Assembly (NCBI GenBank): GCA_040757295.1
Contig: JBFLXH010000013.1
Location: forward strand, 1-59,810
DNA: 59,810 bases
Origin: JAGXSE01 sp040757295
GTDB lineage: Bacteria; Bacillota; PH28-bin88
Direction of reading: 5' to 3'
The position numbers and the translations under genes were made by a program. The notes under the pieces were generated by a model. It did not search any database and was not told where the DNA came from. It worked only from the letters and a program-made list of their open reading frames with translations. Shown here one piece after another: positions 32,325 through 41,651 of this stretch. The stretch's first letter is position 1. Each line of letters opens with the position of its first letter.

Positions 32325-32804
32325 TTATAAGCCGGATTTCTTGCCTGTAAGCATTTCAATATTTACTGCTATTACTATAGTCCTAGCCAAACTGGCGCTG
32401 GCCATTTCTTGCACTTCCCCGTGCAAAGCATACTTCTTAATGAAGGCCTCCAAGTATTCTTTTTTCTTTTCCTCAGCTGCCACAAACCGCGCTGTGCCAA
32501 AAACAACCACACTCTTATAGCGAACGCTAAATTCGCAAGGGTTTCTGTTTTCAACTAAATCGTAACACTTGTCTATCACAAAACAAACCCGGGAATTAAA
32601 GGCAATATTATCTAACTTATGTCCGCCAGCAGCTGAGTGGAAAATGATCTGGCCGTTGAAAAAAGTATAGTTCAAAGGAATAACATAAGGCCATCCATCT
32701 TCCCCCACTGATGCAAGTCTACCTACCTGTTCTTCTGCTAAGAATTGTTCAATTTCTTCAATACTCATTGCCTTGTCTTTCCTACGCAAATACCCTCTTG
32801 CCAT
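32325..32804 (-). CDS. Pyridoxamine 5'-phosphate oxidase-family flavoprotein
   Basis: About 159 residues with the FMN-binding split-barrel of the pyridoxamine-phosphate-oxidase-like family: VGRLASVGEDGWPYVIPLNYTF at the start, then GHKLDNIAFNSRVCFVID. It resembles NimA-type and heme- or F420-binding members rather than genuine PdxH. The start is ATG 32804 with GGAAGGGGG upstream. It stands between the cytochrome b gene and the polyamine transporter operon, all on the same strand, separated from the latter by a terminator. Confidence 0.82.
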   Translation of the reverse strand: MARGYLRRKDKAMSIEEIEQFLAEEQVGRLASVGEDGWPYVIPLNYTFFNGQIIFHSAAGGHKLDNIAFNSRVCFVIDKCYDLVENRNPCEFSVRYKSVVVFGTARFVAAEEKKKEYLEAFIKKYALHGEVQEMASASLARTIVIAVNIEMLTGKKSGL

Positions 32805-32825
32805 TCTTATTCCCCCTTCCAATAA

Positions 32826-32853
32826 TAAGGGGCTGCGCCTATTTCACAGCCCC
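32826..32853 (-). terminator. Terminator of the potABCD operon
   Basis: GGGGCTG (32829-32835) pairs with CAGCCCC (32847-32853); on the minus strand TTATTATT follows. Confidence 0.8.
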
Positions 32854-32862
32854 CTAACTCGC

Positions 32863-33960
32863 TTAATAACCCTTAACCTCAGTCCAGATCCGGTCGTAAA
32901 GCTTAGTGGCTTCCCCCACATCCTGCAGCCATTCGCACTTAGCGAGAATCTCTTCGGGCGGATAAATGGCAGGATTCCCAGCAATCTCCGGATCAATTAA
33001 TTCTTTTGCAGCTGCATTAGGGGTACCGTAAAGGATCTCCTCAGCAATCCTTGCGCTGATTTCTGGTCTCAGCAAAAAGTTTATAAATACTTCAGCTGTA
33101 TATTTGTGGGGAGCCCCCTTGGGTATCGCCAAATTATCTGCCCAAATGACACCGCCTTCTTTCGGCAATACATAGACCAAGTCCTCATTTTCTTCCGCAG
33201 CCATCATCACGTCCCCGACATAAGCATGAGCCAACCATACCTCACCGGAAACCATCATGTTTTTCATGTTCTCACTGTCAAAGGCCTTTATGGACGGCAG
33301 CAAACTATGCAACTTCTTCTTGGCGTTTTGAAGTTCCTCTTGATTGGTGGTGTTAAGGGAATAACCCAGGGTTTTCAGCACCAAACCCAATGTCTCCCGA
33401 GAATCATTCAATAGTGCAATTTTCCCTTTATACTTAGGATTCCAGAGTTCTTCCCAACTGGTTATTTCCTCCGCCACTTTTGCCGTGTTTACTGCTAAGC
33501 CTGTTGTCCCCCACAGATAAGGTAAAGAATACTTATTTCCTTGATCAAAAGGAAGGTTTAAGAAATTGGGGTCCAAATGCTTTGCATTAGGGATATTATT
33601 ATGATTTAGCGGCTCTAACAGGTTAAGCTGAACCATGATTTCTACCATGTAGTCTGAGGGAAAGACCAAATCATAGCCGGAAGCGCCCATCTGTAATTTT
33701 GCTAACAGCTCTTCATTACTTGCATAAGTGTCATAATTTACTTTAACTCCAAACTCCTGCTCAAATTCCCTGATAATGTCCTCCGGCAAATAATCAGACC
33801 AGTTATAAACATTTAATGTCTTTGCAAGAACCGGAGCCTGGGGAGCTGGAGCTGAACTTGCCTGGTCTTTGGGTTTGTCCTTAGCACAGCCAAGTCCGGC
33901 TGCGGCCACAAACAAAACAACAATACCAACCAGTAATACCCGCCTCAATCTAACATTCAT
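32863..33960 (-). CDS. potD: Spermidine/putrescine ABC transporter substrate-binding lipoprotein
   Basis: This roughly 365-residue protein has a lipoprotein signal peptide with the lipobox GLGC (Cys about 25), then the PotD/PotF fold: NVYNWSDYLPEDIIREFE, the YDLVFPSDYMVE segment and WADNLAIPKGAPHK. Acidic and aromatic residues in these blocks bind the polyamine. It is last in the potABCD operon. The ATG at 33960 sits seven bases after AAGGGGG and right after the potC stop. Confidence 0.92.
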   Translation of the reverse strand: MNVRLRRVLLVGIVVLFVAAAGLGCAKDKPKDQASSAPAPQAPVLAKTLNVYNWSDYLPEDIIREFEQEFGVKVNYDTYASNEELLAKLQMGASGYDLVFPSDYMVEIMVQLNLLEPLNHNNIPNAKHLDPNFLNLPFDQGNKYSLPYLWGTTGLAVNTAKVAEEITSWEELWNPKYKGKIALLNDSRETLGLVLKTLGYSLNTTNQEELQNAKKKLHSLLPSIKAFDSENMKNMMVSGEVWLAHAYVGDVMMAAEENEDLVYVLPKEGGVIWADNLAIPKGAPHKYTAEVFINFLLRPEISARIAEEILYGTPNAAAKELIDPEIAGNPAIYPPEEILAKCEWLQDVGEATKLYDRIWTEVKGY

Positions 33961-33963
33961 CAC

Positions 33964-34761
33964 TTAGCCCCCTTTATAATTTATTTTTAGTTTGCTTCCC
34001 TCCAGCTTCTGTACCGCCAAGACCAACCCTACCACCGACACCAAAAGGATAGTAGAAATTGCATTAATCATTGGGGAAATACCCAATTTGATCATGGAAT
34101 AAATCCGGACAGGCAATGTGGTGGAACCAACGCCAGCCGTGAAAAAAGTAATAATAAAATCATCCAGGGACAGGGTAAAAGCTAATAGGGCGCCAGCAAT
34201 AACCCCTGGCCTGATTAAGGGAAAAGTAATCCGCTTAAAGGTTTCCCACTCATTTGCCCCTAAGTCTTGGGCAGCCTCCTCCAGCGACGCGTCCAGACCA
34301 TAAAGCCTTGCTTTTACCACAACAACAACGAAAGGAATGCTGAAAGTTATATGGGCTATGATCACGGTTTTCAAACCGAGGGAAATGCCAGCAAACATAA
34401 ATAAGGCCAGCATGGAAACGGCCATAATGATTTCGGGAATAATAATGGGCAAGTAAAGTATTCCTTCCAAGAGTCTTTTGTATCGAAAAGTATACTTATA
34501 AAGACCAATCGCGGTAAGAGTACCAATAGCGGTTGCACAAGCCGTCGAAACAAAGGCTATGATTAAGCTATTTTTGGTAGCGGCCAAAACACCCCGGTCT
34601 GCCAAAAGGCTGCTATACCATTTTAAAGTAAAGCCCTCCCAAGCAGCACTATATTTTGCATCATTAAAAGAATACAGGATTAGCACCAGAATAGGCGCAT
34701 ATAAGAAAAGATAAACCATTAAGGCACAGCAATGAGATGCAAAGGCGTTCCTAGACTCCAC
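33964..34761 (-). CDS. potC: Spermidine/putrescine ABC transporter permease PotC
   Basis: The 265-residue permease has six membrane spans and the EAA loop (EEAAQDLGANEWETFKRI) that contacts the ATPase. It starts with GTG 34761, eight bases after AGGAGGT, overlapping the potB stop by one base; an upstream ATG at 34785 lies inside potB and is not used. It pairs with PotB. Confidence 0.92.
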   Translation of the reverse strand: MESRNAFASHCCALMVYLFLYAPILVLILYSFNDAKYSAAWEGFTLKWYSSLLADRGVLAATKNSLIIAFVSTACATAIGTLTAIGLYKYTFRYKRLLEGILYLPIIIPEIIMAVSMLALFMFAGISLGLKTVIIAHITFSIPFVVVVVKARLYGLDASLEEAAQDLGANEWETFKRITFPLIRPGVIAGALLAFTLSLDDFIITFFTAGVGSTTLPVRIYSMIKLGISPMINAISTILLVSVVGLVLAVQKLEGSKLKINYKGG

Positions 34762-35645
34762 TACAACACCTCCTGTTTGGCCCATTTCGCAACCCGCCAG
34801 TAAATTGCCAGACCGAAGAAAACCAGCACAGTTAGGATTATTGAGGCTGCTGAGCCAAATTGCCAGTTGCGGGCAGCCATAAACTGATTCTGAATTAAGT
34901 TGCCAATCAAGGCTGTTTTGGCTCCACCCATTAAATCAGGAATAATAAACATCCCCAGTGATGGTACCAAGACCAGAAGGCATCCTGCTGTAATGCCAGG
35001 CATGGTTAGCGGCAGGATTACCTTAACAAAGGCCTGCCACGGCTTGGAACCCAAATCATACGCTGCTTCGATCAACCGCCAGTCCAATTTCTCCAGAGAG
35101 GCGTAAATAGGCAAAATCATAAAGGGTAAAAAGCCGTAGACTAAGCCCAACAGCACTGCCTCCTGGTTATAAAGGAGGGACAGAGGTTGGCTGATCAGGC
35201 CCAGCTTAATCAGGGCATTATTAATAATCCCTTCTGTACGTAAAAGGATGATCCATGCATAAGTCCTGATTAAAAAATTGGTCCAAAAAGGAATTACAAT
35301 CAATAAAAGGAATATAGGCCGGCTGCGAGGGCACCGCTTGACCAGCCATAACGCAAAAGGATAGCTAATAAGGAGACAAATAATAGTGGTCACGATTGAT
35401 AGTTTAAATGATCGCCCTAGAATCTTTAAATATAAAGGATCCATAAAGTACAGATAGTTTTCCAGGGTAAAGGCGTAAATAATGCTGCCATAAGCGCCTC
35501 TTTGGGCAAAACTATATACTAAAATCAGGCCTAGAGGCGCCACAAGTAAAGCCAGCATCCAGATCCCGCCAGGCAACAAGGTGAGCAAAGCCTGTGCAGT
35601 CGTTGAGATAGTAAATGGGTTTTGCCGGTCTCTCATCACAGACAT
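34761..35645 (-). CDS. potB: Spermidine/putrescine ABC transporter permease PotB
   Basis: The 294-residue permease has six spans and its own EAA loop (IEAAYDLGSKPWQAFVKV). The likely start is ATG 35645 (MSVMRDRQ) behind GGAGCGG, overlapping the end of potA by 10 bases. Together with PotC it forms the membrane channel of the polyamine importer. Confidence 0.92.
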   Translation of the reverse strand: MSVMRDRQNPFTISTTAQALLTLLPGGIWMLALLVAPLGLILVYSFAQRGAYGSIIYAFTLENYLYFMDPLYLKILGRSFKLSIVTTIICLLISYPFALWLVKRCPRSRPIFLLLIVIPFWTNFLIRTYAWIILLRTEGIINNALIKLGLISQPLSLLYNQEAVLLGLVYGFLPFMILPIYASLEKLDWRLIEAAYDLGSKPWQAFVKVILPLTMPGITAGCLLVLVPSLGMFIIPDLMGGAKTALIGNLIQNQFMAARNWQFGSAASIILTVLVFFGLAIYWRVAKWAKQEVL

Positions 35646-36721
35646 TGGGAACCGCTCCCTTCTCTGGCCAAAACAATGCCATGGCGGGTTTCCCAAAAGA
35701 GAAAAACTTCTGCGCCCTGAGGCAGCGCTTCTTCGGGCTTGGCTATAGCCACTGCCTTAAAATCCCCGACACTAATTACCATCTTAACTTGACTGCCGGA
35801 AAAAATAATATCCTGGACACGACCCAAAAGACTTTCCCTGTCCGGAGATGTATTGTTTAGCCTAATATGTTCAGGTCGAACTGAAACATAAATAGGTTGT
35901 CCCATCTGAAAAACCCGTTGCGAAATCCCAGAAAAACGCTTCCCCAAAAAGGTTAATTCAATAAGGTTTCCCTGTTGCCCCAAAACGGTTGCAGGAAACA
36001 AATTGGTCTCGCCAACAAAGTCTGCGACAAAACTATTCATTGGCATATCATAGATTTCCATTGGGGTTGCCACCTGAACCAGAACCCCGTCATTCATCAC
36101 CCCGATACGGTCAGACATACTCAAGGCCTCTTCTTGGTCATGGGTAACATATATAAATGTAGTCCCCAAGCGTCGCTGCAGGCCCTTTAATTCTATTTGA
36201 ATCTGTCTCTTAAGCTTTACATCAAGGGCGCCTAAAGGTTCATCTAACAGCAGCACTCTCGGGCGGCATACCAAAGCCCGGGCCACCGCAACCCGTTGTT
36301 GCTGCCCTCCGCTTAACTCCCCCGGTTTCCGTTGCTCCAACCCTTCTAAACCCATCATCTCGATAGCTTGATTAACTCTAACTTTTATATCATGGGACGG
36401 CAATCTTCGCATTTCTAAACCAAAGGCAATGTTCTGCTGGATGGTTAAATGAGGGAATAAGGCATAGCTTTGGAATACTGTATTTACATCCCGGAGATAA
36501 GGAGGAAGCCCGGTAACGACCTGTCCGTCAATTTTTATCGAACCTGAGTCCGGTTTTATAAAGCCGGCAATTAAGCGTAAAGTAGTAGTTTTTCCACAGC
36601 CGCTTGGCCCTAAAAAAGTAAAAAATTCGCCCTCTGCCACCTGTAAGAACAGATTATGAGCAGCGACAGTTTGTCCATATTTTTTGCATACATTTATGAG
36701 TTCAACCATCATTGCCAGCAT
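35636..36721 (-). CDS. potA: Spermidine/putrescine ABC transporter ATP-binding protein
   Basis: The 361-residue ATPase has Walker A GPSGCGKTT (about 38-46), the LSGGQQQR signature, Walker B VLLLDEPLGALD and the H-loop YVTHDQEEA. The C-terminal part (about 240-361) is a TOBE regulatory domain, as in PotA. It is first in the operon, behind AAAGGGGGG. The TOBE domain also occurs in iron and molybdate importers, but PotB, PotC and PotD decide the assignment. Confidence 0.92.
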   Translation of the reverse strand: MLAMMVELINVCKKYGQTVAAHNLFLQVAEGEFFTFLGPSGCGKTTTLRLIAGFIKPDSGSIKIDGQVVTGLPPYLRDVNTVFQSYALFPHLTIQQNIAFGLEMRRLPSHDIKVRVNQAIEMMGLEGLEQRKPGELSGGQQQRVAVARALVCRPRVLLLDEPLGALDVKLKRQIQIELKGLQRRLGTTFIYVTHDQEEALSMSDRIGVMNDGVLVQVATPMEIYDMPMNSFVADFVGETNLFPATVLGQQGNLIELTFLGKRFSGISQRVFQMGQPIYVSVRPEHIRLNNTSPDRESLLGRVQDIIFSGSQVKMVISVGDFKAVAIAKPEEALPQGAEVFLFWETRHGIVLAREGSGSQCL

Positions 36722-36816
36722 TTATCCCCCCCTTTGAGCGAGCAATTGAAAGATAAATACGACAAATCGGCTTAAAATCCTTTCTCCTGCATGCATCCTA
36801 AGCAAATAATACTTCG

Positions 36817-37752
36817 TTACCCGCCCGCTCCTTTACCACTGGAAGCACTGGAAACAGGAGCATCTTTTGTGTCGCAGAGTTCCCTAGGAAGTCTATGGAG
36901 AATTTTTGCCGCCACGGCAATAATTAAGTAAACAGACAGCAGAATTAGTAGTGCTTGCCATGTAGGCATTCTAAACATTTTCAGCATTAACTCAAACCAA
37001 ACACTACCTCCTGCTAACCCAATCGTACCGGCTAGCAATAGCTTTAATTGTTTAATACCTGTTCTTTTACTCAAAATGCCCCCTGCCAAAGCTCCCGGAA
37101 TAGCTCCAATTACCAAGGCCAGTGCAGGAAGGAATGGTATTTGACCGGTAGTAAGCTTTCCGATGAATCCTGCTACAGATGACATCAGTACTATCCCAAG
37201 GGAACTGCCGATGGTTAGCCTTGTAGGAATATTAAAAAAATTGATCATTAATGGAATTAGGACAAACCCTCCCCCGGCGCCAACCATTCCGATGCAAAGG
37301 CCGACAACCAGAGTAACCAAAACAGCAAGAAGCTTATTAAATGCTACAGGGATGTCCGGTGGAACCTCCTGTTCATTTTTTGGCAAAAGAATGATGTAAT
37401 AGGCGAAGATAGCTAATAGTGCAAAAACTAGCGTTAAAAAGTAGGAGTCAACAAACTTGGAGAGGATGCCTCCTGTTAAAGCGCCCAGTACAATTGGGCA
37501 GCCAAACCAAAGAACAATGGTGGGATTAACATAATGGTGCTTGCGATGAACGTAAGCTCCAGCTAAAGAGGCAAACATAACCTGGACCATGACTATGCCA
37601 GCTACAGCTTTCATACTGAGCCCTGGAAGGCCTAAAAAAGGGGGTACATATAAAACCAGAGGGATCATTATTACGGCGCCCCCTAAACCGAGAAGGCCCG
37701 CAATCATTCCGCCAATTAAACCCAAAACAATTAAGACAAGTACCAGTTCCAT
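36817..37752 (-). CDS. TauE/SafE-family sulfite/organosulfonate exporter
   Basis: This eight-span membrane protein has the TauE/SafE plan, with paired repeats GLIGGMIAGLLGLGGAVIMIPLVL and GLCIGMVGAGGGFVLIPLMI. Family members export sulfite, sulfoacetate or other small anions. The start is ATG 37752 (MELVLVL); a longer frame that runs into the poly-A tract and would begin with a phenylalanine run is an artefact. Its C-terminus is short and soluble. Confidence 0.85.
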   Translation of the reverse strand: MELVLVLIVLGLIGGMIAGLLGLGGAVIMIPLVLYVPPFLGLPGLSMKAVAGIVMVQVMFASLAGAYVHRKHHYVNPTIVLWFGCPIVLGALTGGILSKFVDSYFLTLVFALLAIFAYYIILLPKNEQEVPPDIPVAFNKLLAVLVTLVVGLCIGMVGAGGGFVLIPLMINFFNIPTRLTIGSSLGIVLMSSVAGFIGKLTTGQIPFLPALALVIGAIPGALAGGILSKRTGIKQLKLLLAGTIGLAGGSVWFELMLKMFRMPTWQALLILLSVYLIIAVAAKILHRLPRELCDTKDAPVSSASSGKGAGG

Positions 37753-37839
37753 TTTTATTCCCCCAGAAGAAACCTTTCTGATGAAACCATAGCACTGCTG
37801 GGGACTAGTGTCAACACAAGGGGCAATGGGATAAGGTTC

Positions 37840-37884
<45 letters not shown>

Positions 37885-37953
37885 AGCCTTCACACTGGGG
37901 GCCTGAATGTTCAGGAATTGGCGTGGAAAAATATCTCCAAGGGGGTGATCAAT

Positions 37954-38124
37954 ATGAAGCCTACTACCACAAGTTGGATAGTTACTGGTTTGGGCGCAGC
38001 AGTCACAGGTGTGGGAGCGACTATGTTATCCGGCACTATGCTGGGTGCAGGAGTTGTGGGTTTTGGCCTAGCCCATGTAGCCTTGGGAGTATTGGATATG
38101 GTGCGGCCTTCCATCAGAAAATAA
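37954..38124 (+). CDS. Small hydrophobic glycine-rich protein
   Basis: This 56-residue protein starts at ATG 37954 behind AAGGGGGTGATCA. It is mostly a glycine- and alanine-rich hydrophobic stretch (WIVTGLGAAVTGVGATMLSG, then GVVGFGLAHVALGVLDMV), probably two short membrane helices, ending basic (RPSIRK). I do not recognise a named family. A terminator follows, so it is a monocistronic gene. Confidence 0.65.
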   Translation: MKPTTTSWIVTGLGAAVTGVGATMLSGTMLGAGVVGFGLAHVALGVLDMVRPSIRK

Positions 38125-38170
38125 GAGGTAAAAACAGGATAAAAATAACATGCACTAATGCATCAATCTG

Positions 38171-38204
38171 CGCTGGATATGTTTCCAGCGTTTTCTTCTT
38201 CTAG
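38171..38204 (+). terminator. Terminator of the small hydrophobic gene
   Basis: CGCTGGA and TCCAGCG pair around a short loop, followed by TTTTCTTCTT. Confidence 0.85.
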
Positions 38205-38305
38205 AAAAACAAATGGAAGAAATATTATCCTTCCATTCTTTCGAGCAAAACAAGTATCTTTTTCCGAACACCATACGGCTAGATGGCCCATGTCTTGATT
38301 AAAAC

Positions 38306-39040
38306 CTAATCTTCACCAAGGAGCTCTTCCTGGAAAGCTGCTTCTTCTTCAATATCGGCGGCGGCAAAAAGTTTATTCGCAAGAGCCACAATTAATCCGT
38401 AGGCAACATAGCTAACCATAACGATCAGGGCAAATAATTCACGGTAGAGAAAAACTGCTACTAATGAAAGGAAAGCAAAAAAACTGATATAAACTGCATT
38501 CTGCCGCTTTAAGGCTTCTTTAAATTTAGGATACGGAATTGAACTAATCATCAAGACTGATAACACCAGCACAAAAAACAGTACCGTTCCACTATTGAGT
38601 TTCTCTCCGTAAAGAATGATCGCAGCAACTGTACCACCTGCAATGGTAATCGGTAATCCTTTAAACTGGTCTCCTGAAGGCAACACATTAAACCTCGCCA
38701 ACCTGAGCACTCCACAGGCGCAAAAAATGCTAGCTACGACAAACCCAAAATACCCTAGCTCGGACATTGAAGTTTTATAGGCTAATACAGCCGGAAGAAC
38801 GCCAAAAGAAACTACGTCTGACAAGGAATCCAGTTGTTTACCAAACTCGCTGGTAGACTTTGTTAAAGTTGAGACTTTTCCATCTAAACCGTCGGCAACA
38901 GTTGCTAACAATATTAGATACGCTCCCGCAACCACATTCCCTTCTAAAATCATTACCAGTGCCAGCATTCCCAAGGCTAGGTTTAAGAGCGTGATGCTAT
39001 TAGCCAGGTTTCTTACTACCTTAGTTTGCACTTTCAGCAA
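38306..39040 (-). CDS. pssA: CDP-diacylglycerol-serine O-phosphatidyltransferase
   Basis: This membrane enzyme makes phosphatidylserine from CDP-diacylglycerol and serine. The CDP-alcohol phosphatidyltransferase motif is complete: DGLDGKVSTLTKSTSEFG followed by KQLDSLSD. Six or more hydrophobic spans follow. The start is uncertain; TTG 39040 has GGAGGAGA upstream, while GTG 39058 would lie inside that site. It overlaps the end of psd, its pathway partner. Confidence 0.9.
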   Translation of the reverse strand: MLKVQTKVVRNLANSITLLNLALGMLALVMILEGNVVAGAYLILLATVADGLDGKVSTLTKSTSEFGKQLDSLSDVVSFGVLPAVLAYKTSMSELGYFGFVVASIFCACGVLRLARFNVLPSGDQFKGLPITIAGGTVAAIILYGEKLNSGTVLFFVLVLSVLMISSIPYPKFKEALKRQNAVYISFFAFLSLVAVFLYRELFALIVMVSYVAYGLIVALANKLFAAADIEEEAAFQEELLGED

Positions 39041-39668
39041 TAACGGTCTCTCCTCCACGTACCTTATCTCCCTCCTTTATAATCGGTTTCATGTCCAGTG
39101 GAAAATAAACTTCCACGCAGGACCCGAATTTTATTAAACCGAAGAGGTCGCCAGCTTTAACCTTGTCACCTACTTGTACGGGACAAACAATCCTCCGGGC
39201 AATCAAGCCCGCAATTTGCACAACCAAAACCTTAAAAGAGCCATTCTGTACTCCTACCAAATTCCTTTCGTTATCCGTTGACGCCTTTTCCCGCCATGCA
39301 ACTAGATATTTACCAGGAATGTATTTTTTAAAAGCAATCTCTCCGCCAATGGGCAGTCTATTCATGTGAACATCGAAAACTGATAGGAAAATGCTCACTT
39401 TCCAAGCCTGCTGCTGCAAAAAATATGGTTCCTCGACCTGTCTTACAGATAATACCAGGCCATCTGCAGGTGCTACAATAATTCCTTCCCTTTCAGGAAT
39501 GCTTCGCCGGGGATTGCGAAAAAAATATACTACCATTCCTGCCATCACTAGAGCAAAAGGAAATGCTACAGGGTAATACAATCTTACCAGTATCGCTAAG
39601 CCAAAAGCAATAAAAATACTAAAAAATCCGTGTTTAGAAATAAAGTAATCAGTCAACATATCACCCAT
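39021..39668 (-). CDS. psd: Phosphatidylserine decarboxylase (archaeal-type/short form)
   Basis: The 215-residue proenzyme makes phosphatidylethanolamine from phosphatidylserine. The C-terminal FGSCVEVYFP contains the Gly-Ser autocleavage point where the pyruvoyl group forms, and FLSVFDVHMNRLPIGG is the other conserved block. It has two N-terminal membrane spans. Together with pssA this gives the full route to phosphatidylethanolamine. It is the short PSD-A form rather than the longer Escherichia coli type. Confidence 0.92.
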   Translation of the reverse strand: MGDMLTDYFISKHGFFSIFIAFGLAILVRLYYPVAFPFALVMAGMVVYFFRNPRRSIPEREGIIVAPADGLVLSVRQVEEPYFLQQQAWKVSIFLSVFDVHMNRLPIGGEIAFKKYIPGKYLVAWREKASTDNERNLVGVQNGSFKVLVVQIAGLIARRIVCPVQVGDKVKAGDLFGLIKFGSCVEVYFPLDMKPIIKEGDKVRGGETVIAESAN

Positions 39669-39966
39669 TTCAATAAAAATCCGCTGCGCAAGTACCTAAG
39701 CTTGATATGGAACAGTTTAATATTTTATGATTGCCAAAAACACATGTATGTTTATTCTCCAAAATAAATGGAAATCCTGCCAGTACAATCTATGCATTAC
39801 TGTGAACATATTCAATATTTTTTAAAAAAGCAGTTACTGTTTTCTTTATGACTATTCCCGCCCACTGCATAAAGCAGACCTTATAATAATTTTTACCAAA
39901 GTGACTAGTGGAAACCTTTTAGCTCCCATACGGCTGGGTTATGAGCAAACATGGGTTCCTCGCCCG
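39669..39966. other. Intergenic region without a recognised gene
   Basis: Nearly 300 AT-rich bases between psd and fetB. It should hold the psd promoter, but no convincing -35/-10 pair, terminator or small gene stands out. Confidence 0.5.
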
Positions 39967-40749
39967 TTAATTTATTTCTAATTGGCAGCGTTCATTAAAA
40001 AATAAACGATATCCGAGAAAAACAAGCAGGAAAACCGAAAAAGTAACACTACCAACTATCCCCAGCATGATAGCAATTTGATATTCAATAGCTGTTATCG
40101 GAGAAATACCAGATAAAATTTGACCAGTCATCATGCCCGGAAGAAAAACGATACCCATACCGACCATGGAGTTAATGGTAGGTAAGATTGCTGCTGTAAA
40201 AGCGTCAATTACTACCTGTTTCGCAGCAGTATAAGGCTTGGCTCCCATCATTAAGGCCCCTTCTATGACATCCTTCCTACTGTGCATCCCATCCAACAAG
40301 CGCTCGGCTCCCAGAGTAATGCCCGTCATTGAATTACCGATAATCATTCCAGCTATTGGGATAAAGTACCTTACCTCATACCAAGGCCTAATTCCAACCA
40401 CTACCAACAAGAAGAAAAACAGGCTCAGGCAAGTACCGATAATTAAAGAAAAGGAAATAACCCTTTTAAATTCTAATTTGAGGCGCTTTTTAATCCTAGA
40501 AAAAACATTGTTTATCGCAAATCCCAGCATGATGACTAATAACAACAGGGTAATCAGTAGATTTTGATGGCCGAATAGATACTCTAATAAGTAACCCACC
40601 AAAACCAGTTGAATTGTCATCCTGATGGTTGAAAGCAGCACTTCCTTTTCTTTACCTATTTCGAAACGCCTGAGAATCAACAGAAGCACTATTACAAAGA
40701 AATAAGCAGCGGACAAGCGCCAAAAACCGATTTCAATCAGATCGTTCAT
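39967..40749 (-). CDS. fetB: FetB-family ABC transporter permease
   Basis: This 260-residue UPF0014/FetB permease has about seven hydrophobic spans and the family hallmark GMIIGNSMTGITLGAERLLDGM. With FetA it is thought to export iron or help metal homeostasis under oxidative stress in Escherichia coli. It overlaps the end of fetA by 4 bases. Confidence 0.88.
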   Translation of the reverse strand: MNDLIEIGFWRLSAAYFFVIVLLLILRRFEIGKEKEVLLSTIRMTIQLVLVGYLLEYLFGHQNLLITLLLLVIMLGFAINNVFSRIKKRLKLEFKRVISFSLIIGTCLSLFFFLLVVVGIRPWYEVRYFIPIAGMIIGNSMTGITLGAERLLDGMHSRKDVIEGALMMGAKPYTAAKQVVIDAFTAAILPTINSMVGMGIVFLPGMMTGQILSGISPITAIEYQIAIMLGIVGSVTFSVFLLVFLGYRLFFNERCQLEIN

Positions 40750-41411
40750 CCCTGGTTGCCCCCCTTTTGGCTTGCCACCCGGCCTTCCTTAATTGTGACA
40801 ACAAAATCGCCGTACGCTGACCAAATAGCCTTTGAATGAGTCACCATGATTAAAGTTTTATTGTTTTGTATAACGTAATCCTTTAACCCGCTCATCATTA
40901 AATCTTCTGTTCCTTCATCCAAGGCAGCGGAAGGTTCGTCCAGCAACATTACCTCGGGGTCTAATAATAGAAGTCTTGCCACGGCCAGTCTCTGTTTTTC
41001 ACCTCCAGATAAAGAAAGAGCATTCTGCTGCACCTCCTTTTTTAGAGCAACCAGGTTCAGAAAATGAAGCAATTGCGTCGTAGAAACTGGAGGCTTTTCG
41101 GCAAAATTCAGCCCAATAAGCATGTTTTCCTGTATATTGCCTGAAAAAACAACAGGATTTTGTGGTAACATCATCACCCTTCGTCTTAAAGAAATGGGAT
41201 CAATGGTTTTAAGGTCTTGCCCTTTATATAAAACCTCACCCCTATCGCAGGAAATCAAGTGATTTAGCAAACGCAACAAGGTTGTCTTCCCACTCCCGCT
41301 TTCGCCTACAATACAGGTAACAACATTTGCCGGGATTTCCAAATGCGTAATATCCAAGATGTCCCGGTACTTTACCTCTTTTAATTCAAATATCGGCTCC
41401 AAGTTGTTCAC
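40746..41411 (-). CDS. fetA: FetA-family ABC transporter ATP-binding protein
   Basis: The 221-residue ATPase has Walker A GESGSGKTT, the signature LSGGEKQR, Walker B EVMLLDEPSAALD and the switch histidine in VTHSKAIW. I use GTG 41411 as start (MNNLEPIFELK) with GGAGTGG upstream, because the nine-residue longer frame lacks a ribosome site. It pairs with FetB. Confidence 0.88.
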   Translation of the reverse strand: MNNLEPIFELKEVKYRDILDITHLEIPANVVTCIVGESGSGKTTLLRLLNHLISCDRGEVLYKGQDLKTIDPISLRRRVMMLPQNPVVFSGNIQENMLIGLNFAEKPPVSTTQLLHFLNLVALKKEVQQNALSLSGGEKQRLAVARLLLLDPEVMLLDEPSAALDEGTEDLMMSGLKDYVIQNNKTLIMVTHSKAIWSAYGDFVVTIKEGRVASQKGGNQG

Positions 41412-41594
41412 CCCCAGTCCACTCCTTTGCCAACGCAAATGCCTTTCGGGTTACCTCTACCACGACAAGCTTTCCATTTTATAACGCTAAACGATATCGT
41501 CATCCGTAATTATCCCTTAAACTTTCTTTTGGTGTCAATAGGTCCCAAAGGAAAGGTTGCAGTGGGAAAACCACCCCGGGGTCTTTTCCCTAGA

Positions 41595-41630
41595 AAAAAC
41601 CAAAACCCCGAGGCTTTCATGCCGCGGGGC
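41595..41630 (-). terminator. Terminator of the larA-iclR-panB operon
   Basis: On the minus strand CCCCG pairs with CGGGG, with an inner GGC/GCC stem, followed by TTTTGGTTTTTT. Confidence 0.85.
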
Positions 41631-41651
41631 CGGGAAAAATATCAATTCTGT

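Noticed and set aside
39880..39960. Possible riboswitch-like sequence near fetB
   Set aside because: It lies at the 3' end of fetB on its strand and shows no known riboswitch core.
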